44,176 nucleotides of DNA from Sphingopyxis sp. KK2. GTDB taxonomy: Bacteria > Pseudomonadota > Alphaproteobacteria > Sphingomonadales > Sphingomonadaceae. The notes beneath the pieces are model-generated. The model made no database searches and was not told where the DNA came from. It saw only the letters and a list, made by a program, of their open reading frames with translations. Shown piece after piece: positions 42,045 through 44,176 of this stretch. Position numbers and translations under genes: made by a program. How positions within the stretch are numbered: position 1 is the stretch's first letter; each line of letters begins with the position of its first letter. Location: the NCBI RefSeq assembly GCF_001990265.1, contig NZ_LYVN01000019.1, positions 1 to 44,176 on the forward strand. The letters are read 5' to 3'.

Positions 42045-42761
42045 CTATTCCTCGCGCTGCCCCATGAGATTGAGCAGCATCTGGAACAGGTTCACGAAGT
42101 TCAGATACAGCGAGAGCGCCCCGAAGACCGCAAGCTTGCTGTTGGTTTCATGGCCATGATGGGCGGCATATTGCGACTTGATGTTCTGCGTGTCCCACGC
42201 GGTCAGGCCGGTGAAGACAATCACGCCGACGATCGACACGACCAGTTGCAACGCGCCCGACTGGAGAAACAGGTTGACGAGGCTCGCGAGCACGACGCCG
42301 ATCAGGCCCATCACCAGGAAGCTGCCGACCTTCGACAGGTCGCGCCCGGTCGTATAGCCATAGAGGCTCATCGACAGGAACATCACCGCGGTGACGAAAA
42401 AGGTCTGCGCGATGCTGGCGCCGGTGAACACGAGGAACACCGAGGCGAGCGACAGCCCCATCAGGCCCGAGAAGACCCAGAAGAGCGTCTGGGCGGTCGA
42501 CGCCGACATCTTCTCGATCCGGAAGGAAAAGAGGAAGACGAAGGCCAGCGGCGCGAGCATCACCACCCATTTGAGCGGGGTGCCGAAGATCGGCTGGTAG
42601 AGCGCGGGCGTCGAGGCGACGAGCAGCGCGACGATGCCGGTGAGCAGGACGCCCGACGCCATATAATTATAGACGCTGAGCATATGGCGCTTGAGCCCGG
42701 CATCGAACGCGGCGGTATCGGCCGCACCGCGCGCCGGGTTGAGAGAGTGTTGTTCGAACAT
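42045..42761 (-). CDS. Bax inhibitor-1/YccA-family membrane protein
   Basis: The 238-residue protein has seven hydrophobic helices and the BI-1 family pattern: FDAGLKRHMLSVYNYMASG at the N-terminus, FFVTAVMFLSMSLYGYTT, and TGLTAWDTQNIKSQY with LSLYLNFVNLFQMLLNL at the end. Members are linked to calcium leak and membrane stress. ATG 42761 is chosen over 42767 because GAGG is then 6 bases upstream. An upstream non-ATG start at 42785 is not needed. It is preceded by a palindromic hairpin. Confidence 0.92.
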   Translation of the reverse strand: MFEQHSLNPARGAADTAAFDAGLKRHMLSVYNYMASGVLLTGIVALLVASTPALYQPIFGTPLKWVVMLAPLAFVFLFSFRIEKMSASTAQTLFWVFSGLMGLSLASVFLVFTGASIAQTFFVTAVMFLSMSLYGYTTGRDLSKVGSFLVMGLIGVVLASLVNLFLQSGALQLVVSIVGVIVFTGLTAWDTQNIKSQYAAHHGHETNSKLAVFGALSLYLNFVNLFQMLLNLMGQREE

Positions 42762-42823
42762 ATCCATCCTCGTTGATCGATCCAACGAGCAGCGCGCACA
42801 GGTTCAACGAACTGAGATAGAAA

Positions 42824-42854
42824 GGACCTGCATCGAGCATGCTCGATGCGGTCC
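42824..42854. promoter_or_regulatory. 20-bp perfect palindrome with extended stem upstream of BI-1
   Basis: GCATCGAGCA (42830-42839) is followed by its exact reverse complement (42840-42849). With a single bulged T the symmetry extends through GGACC/GGTCC (42824-42854). It lies about 65 bases upstream of the BI-1 start and may be an operator or a leader hairpin. No T-run follows on either strand. Confidence 0.55.
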
Positions 42855-42999
42855 GACATCACGACCGTCCGAAGATCGATCGCCAGAGGGGCCCGGCCCG
42901 CATGTCCGATAATTAGCGATCGATCGTGAAAGATCAATGAAGGATTGGTCGCGGGCGGAGAGCGCCGAACCGGATGTCGCAGGACTGGATGGGGAAGTC

Positions 43000-43073
43000 T
43001 GGATGCCCCGCGAGGATTCGAACCTCGATAGGCGGTATCAGAAACCGCAGTCTTACCATTAGACGACAGGGCA
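43000..43073 (-). tRNA. tRNA-Gln(CTG)
   Basis: On the minus strand the 74-base gene folds as a cloverleaf. The acceptor is TGCCCTG/CGGGGCA with discriminator T and encoded CCA. The D arm is GTCT/AGAC, the anticodon arm GCGGT/ACCGC with loop TTCTGAT, and the T arm CGAGG/CCTCG with loop TTCGAAT. Position 34-36 is CTG, reading CAG (Gln). The U1-A72 pair also fits tRNA-Gln. The CCA is in the DNA. Confidence 0.95.
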
Positions 43074-43087
43074 CCAGAGGCGGGCGC

Positions 43088-43114
43088 ATTATGATTCGGG
43101 ACGCGCGCTGTCAA
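43088..43114 (-). promoter_or_regulatory. promoter of tRNA-Gln
   Basis: On the minus strand a perfect TTGACA (43109-43114) is followed by CATAAT (43088-43093) after 15 bases, short but usable. The tRNA 5' end follows about 15 bases later. Confidence 0.55.
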
Positions 43115-43230
43115 GACCGTTGCGGCCTGTTGATCGCTCCCCCTTGCCCTGCCGCAAATCGCCGCTAGCATCGCCCGCATAATGAACAGGGGGCCGCGCC
43201 CCGCGCGGACACCCCGAAGGAGTGGGCTGA

Positions 43231-44176
43231 ATGCGTCATGTCGCGATCGTCGGTTCGGGTCCGGCCGGCTATTACACCGCCGAAACATTGCAGAAGGCAG
43301 AGGATATCGCGGTCGACGTCATCGACCGCCTGCCCGTCCCCTATGGGCTGATCCGCACCGGGGTCGCCCCCGATCACCAGTCGATCAAGGCGGTGTCGCG
43401 CCGTTACGAGGGCGTCGCGCTGACCGACAATGTCCGCTTCGTCGGCCATGTCGCGGTCGGCACCGACGTGACGATCGACGAGCTCGTCGAGCTTTACGAT
43501 GCCGTGGTGCTCGCGACCGGGGCGCCGAACGATCGACCGCTCGACATTCCGGGGGCCGAGCTGCCGGGGGTGATCGGCAGCGCCGCCTTCGTCGGCTGGT
43601 ACAACGGCCATCCCGATTTCGCCGGGCTCGACCCGCAGCTCACCGCGCCCGGCGTCGCGGTGATCGGCAACGGCAATGTCGCGCTCGACGTCGCGCGCAT
43701 CCTCGCCAAGACGCCCGGCGAATTTTCGGGCAGCGACATCGTCGCGCATGCGCGCGCTACGCTCGCCGACAGCGCGGTGCGCCAGATCCACATCCTCGGC
43801 CGCCGCGGCCCGCACCAGATCGCGATGACGCCGAAGGAGCTCGGCGAGCTCGGCCATCTCGAACGCGCCTCCCCGCGCGTCGACCCCGCCGACCTGCCGC
43901 CCGAGGGCGACGACGCGCTGCTCGAACCCGGCATGCGCAAGTCGGTGACGCATCTGCGCGCCTTCGCCGCCAACCCCGTCGCCAAGCCGGTGACGATCGA
44001 TTTTGATTTCTTCGCGATGCCGGTGGCGATCGAGGGCGCCAAAGAAAATGGGGGCCGCGTCCAGCGCGTGATCGTCGAACGCACCGCGCTCGACGCCGAA
44101 CTGCGCTCGGTCCCGACCGGCGAGACCTATGCGATCGAGGCGGGGCTGGTCGTCAGCTGCATCGGTTACCAGACCC
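43231..44176 (+). CDS. ferredoxin/adrenodoxin-NADP+ reductase-like FAD enzyme, 5' part
   Basis: The visible 315 residues match the FprA/adrenodoxin reductase family. The FAD motif VAIVGSGPAGYYTAETL is at the N-terminus, then PVPYGLIRTGVAPDHQSIK, ATGAPNDRPLDIPG, the NADP site AVIGNGNVALDVARIL, and ILGRRGPHQIAMTPKEL. It passes electrons from NADPH to a ferredoxin for P450 or iron-sulfur systems. AAGGAG lies 8 bases before ATG 43231. The frame is open at the right edge, about two-thirds of the family length. Confidence 0.93.
   Translation, partial: MRHVAIVGSGPAGYYTAETLQKAEDIAVDVIDRLPVPYGLIRTGVAPDHQSIKAVSRRYEGVALTDNVRFVGHVAVGTDVTIDELVELYDAVVLATGAPNDRPLDIPGAELPGVIGSAAFVGWYNGHPDFAGLDPQLTAPGVAVIGNGNVALDVARILAKTPGEFSGSDIVAHARATLADSAVRQIHILGRRGPHQIAMTPKELGELGHLERASPRVDPADLPPEGDDALLEPGMRKSVTHLRAFAANPVAKPVTIDFDFFAMPVAIEGAKENGGRVQRVIVERTALDAELRSVPTGETYAIEAGLVVSCIGYQT

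Overview
The window is about 44 kb of GC-rich chromosomal DNA with dense, tightly packed genes. The codon use, a TonB receptor with an N-terminal DEILVTAQ box, a CIO-type cydAB pair, rut genes and many short GC-rich inverted repeats suggest an alphaproteobacterium of the Sphingomonadales, possibly Sphingopyxis-like. This placement is inference from protein flavour; no rRNA is present. I see no prophage, insertion sequence, CRISPR array or replication origin. Many neighbours overlap by ATGA or a similar stop/start (3450, 6784, 11616, 11999, 16855, 19204, 22385, 28107, 38349, 41018), so operon structure is unusually easy to read.

Layout. Bases 1-2.1 kb hold the C-terminal part of a CHAT protease-like protein and a convergent hemerythrin-like gene. 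Bases 2.2-5.9 kb hold an iron-uptake type unit (PepSY membrane protein, small membrane protein, TonB-dependent receptor) behind a Fur-like palindrome. Bases 5.9-9.8 kb hold the bacterial NHEJ genes ku and ligD with an MgtC-family gene between them. Bases 9.8-12.7 kb (minus strand) hold a pyrimidine-degradation cluster in the order rutB-rutC-rutD-rutA. Next come typA (minus) and, divergently, a GbsR/MarR-type regulator with cydAB; a perfect 28-bp palindrome lies just upstream of the regulator. Bases 17.9-20.1 kb hold an orphan gene of lower GC, an M15-type peptidase, an MTA/SAH nucleosidase and a cluster of REP-like inverted repeats.

Bases 20.1-27.8 kb hold a bile-acid:Na+ symporter-family gene, then the most interesting locus: telA-like, XpaC-like membrane protein, YqiJ-like protein, flotillin, and a TIR-transmembrane-WD40 protein. 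All five are on the plus strand, and a hairpin covers the ribosome-binding site of the TIR gene. Convergent to it is a three-gene ECF sigma-factor cassette. Bases 29.4-36.9 kb hold an RND efflux operon (orphan 137-aa protein, adaptor, pump, outer-membrane factor) with a divergently placed control region and a TetR-family regulator; promoter and operator candidates are readable there. Bases 36.9-39.3 kb hold a coupled FAD/NAD(P)-binding protein and TauD-type dioxygenase. Bases 39.4-41.3 kb hold an Lrp-type regulator divergent from an amino-acid dehydrogenase coupled to a small ACT-like protein. The window ends with DedA, a Bax-inhibitor-1 family protein, tRNA-Gln(CTG) and the 5' part of a ferredoxin/adrenodoxin-NADP reductase-like gene.

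How it works together. Most blocks are housekeeping or common accessory functions (iron, DNA repair, nucleobase catabolism, respiration, efflux). The flotillin/TelA/TIR block is the best candidate for an undescribed membrane-stress or immunity system. That assignment rests on domain content and gene order only.
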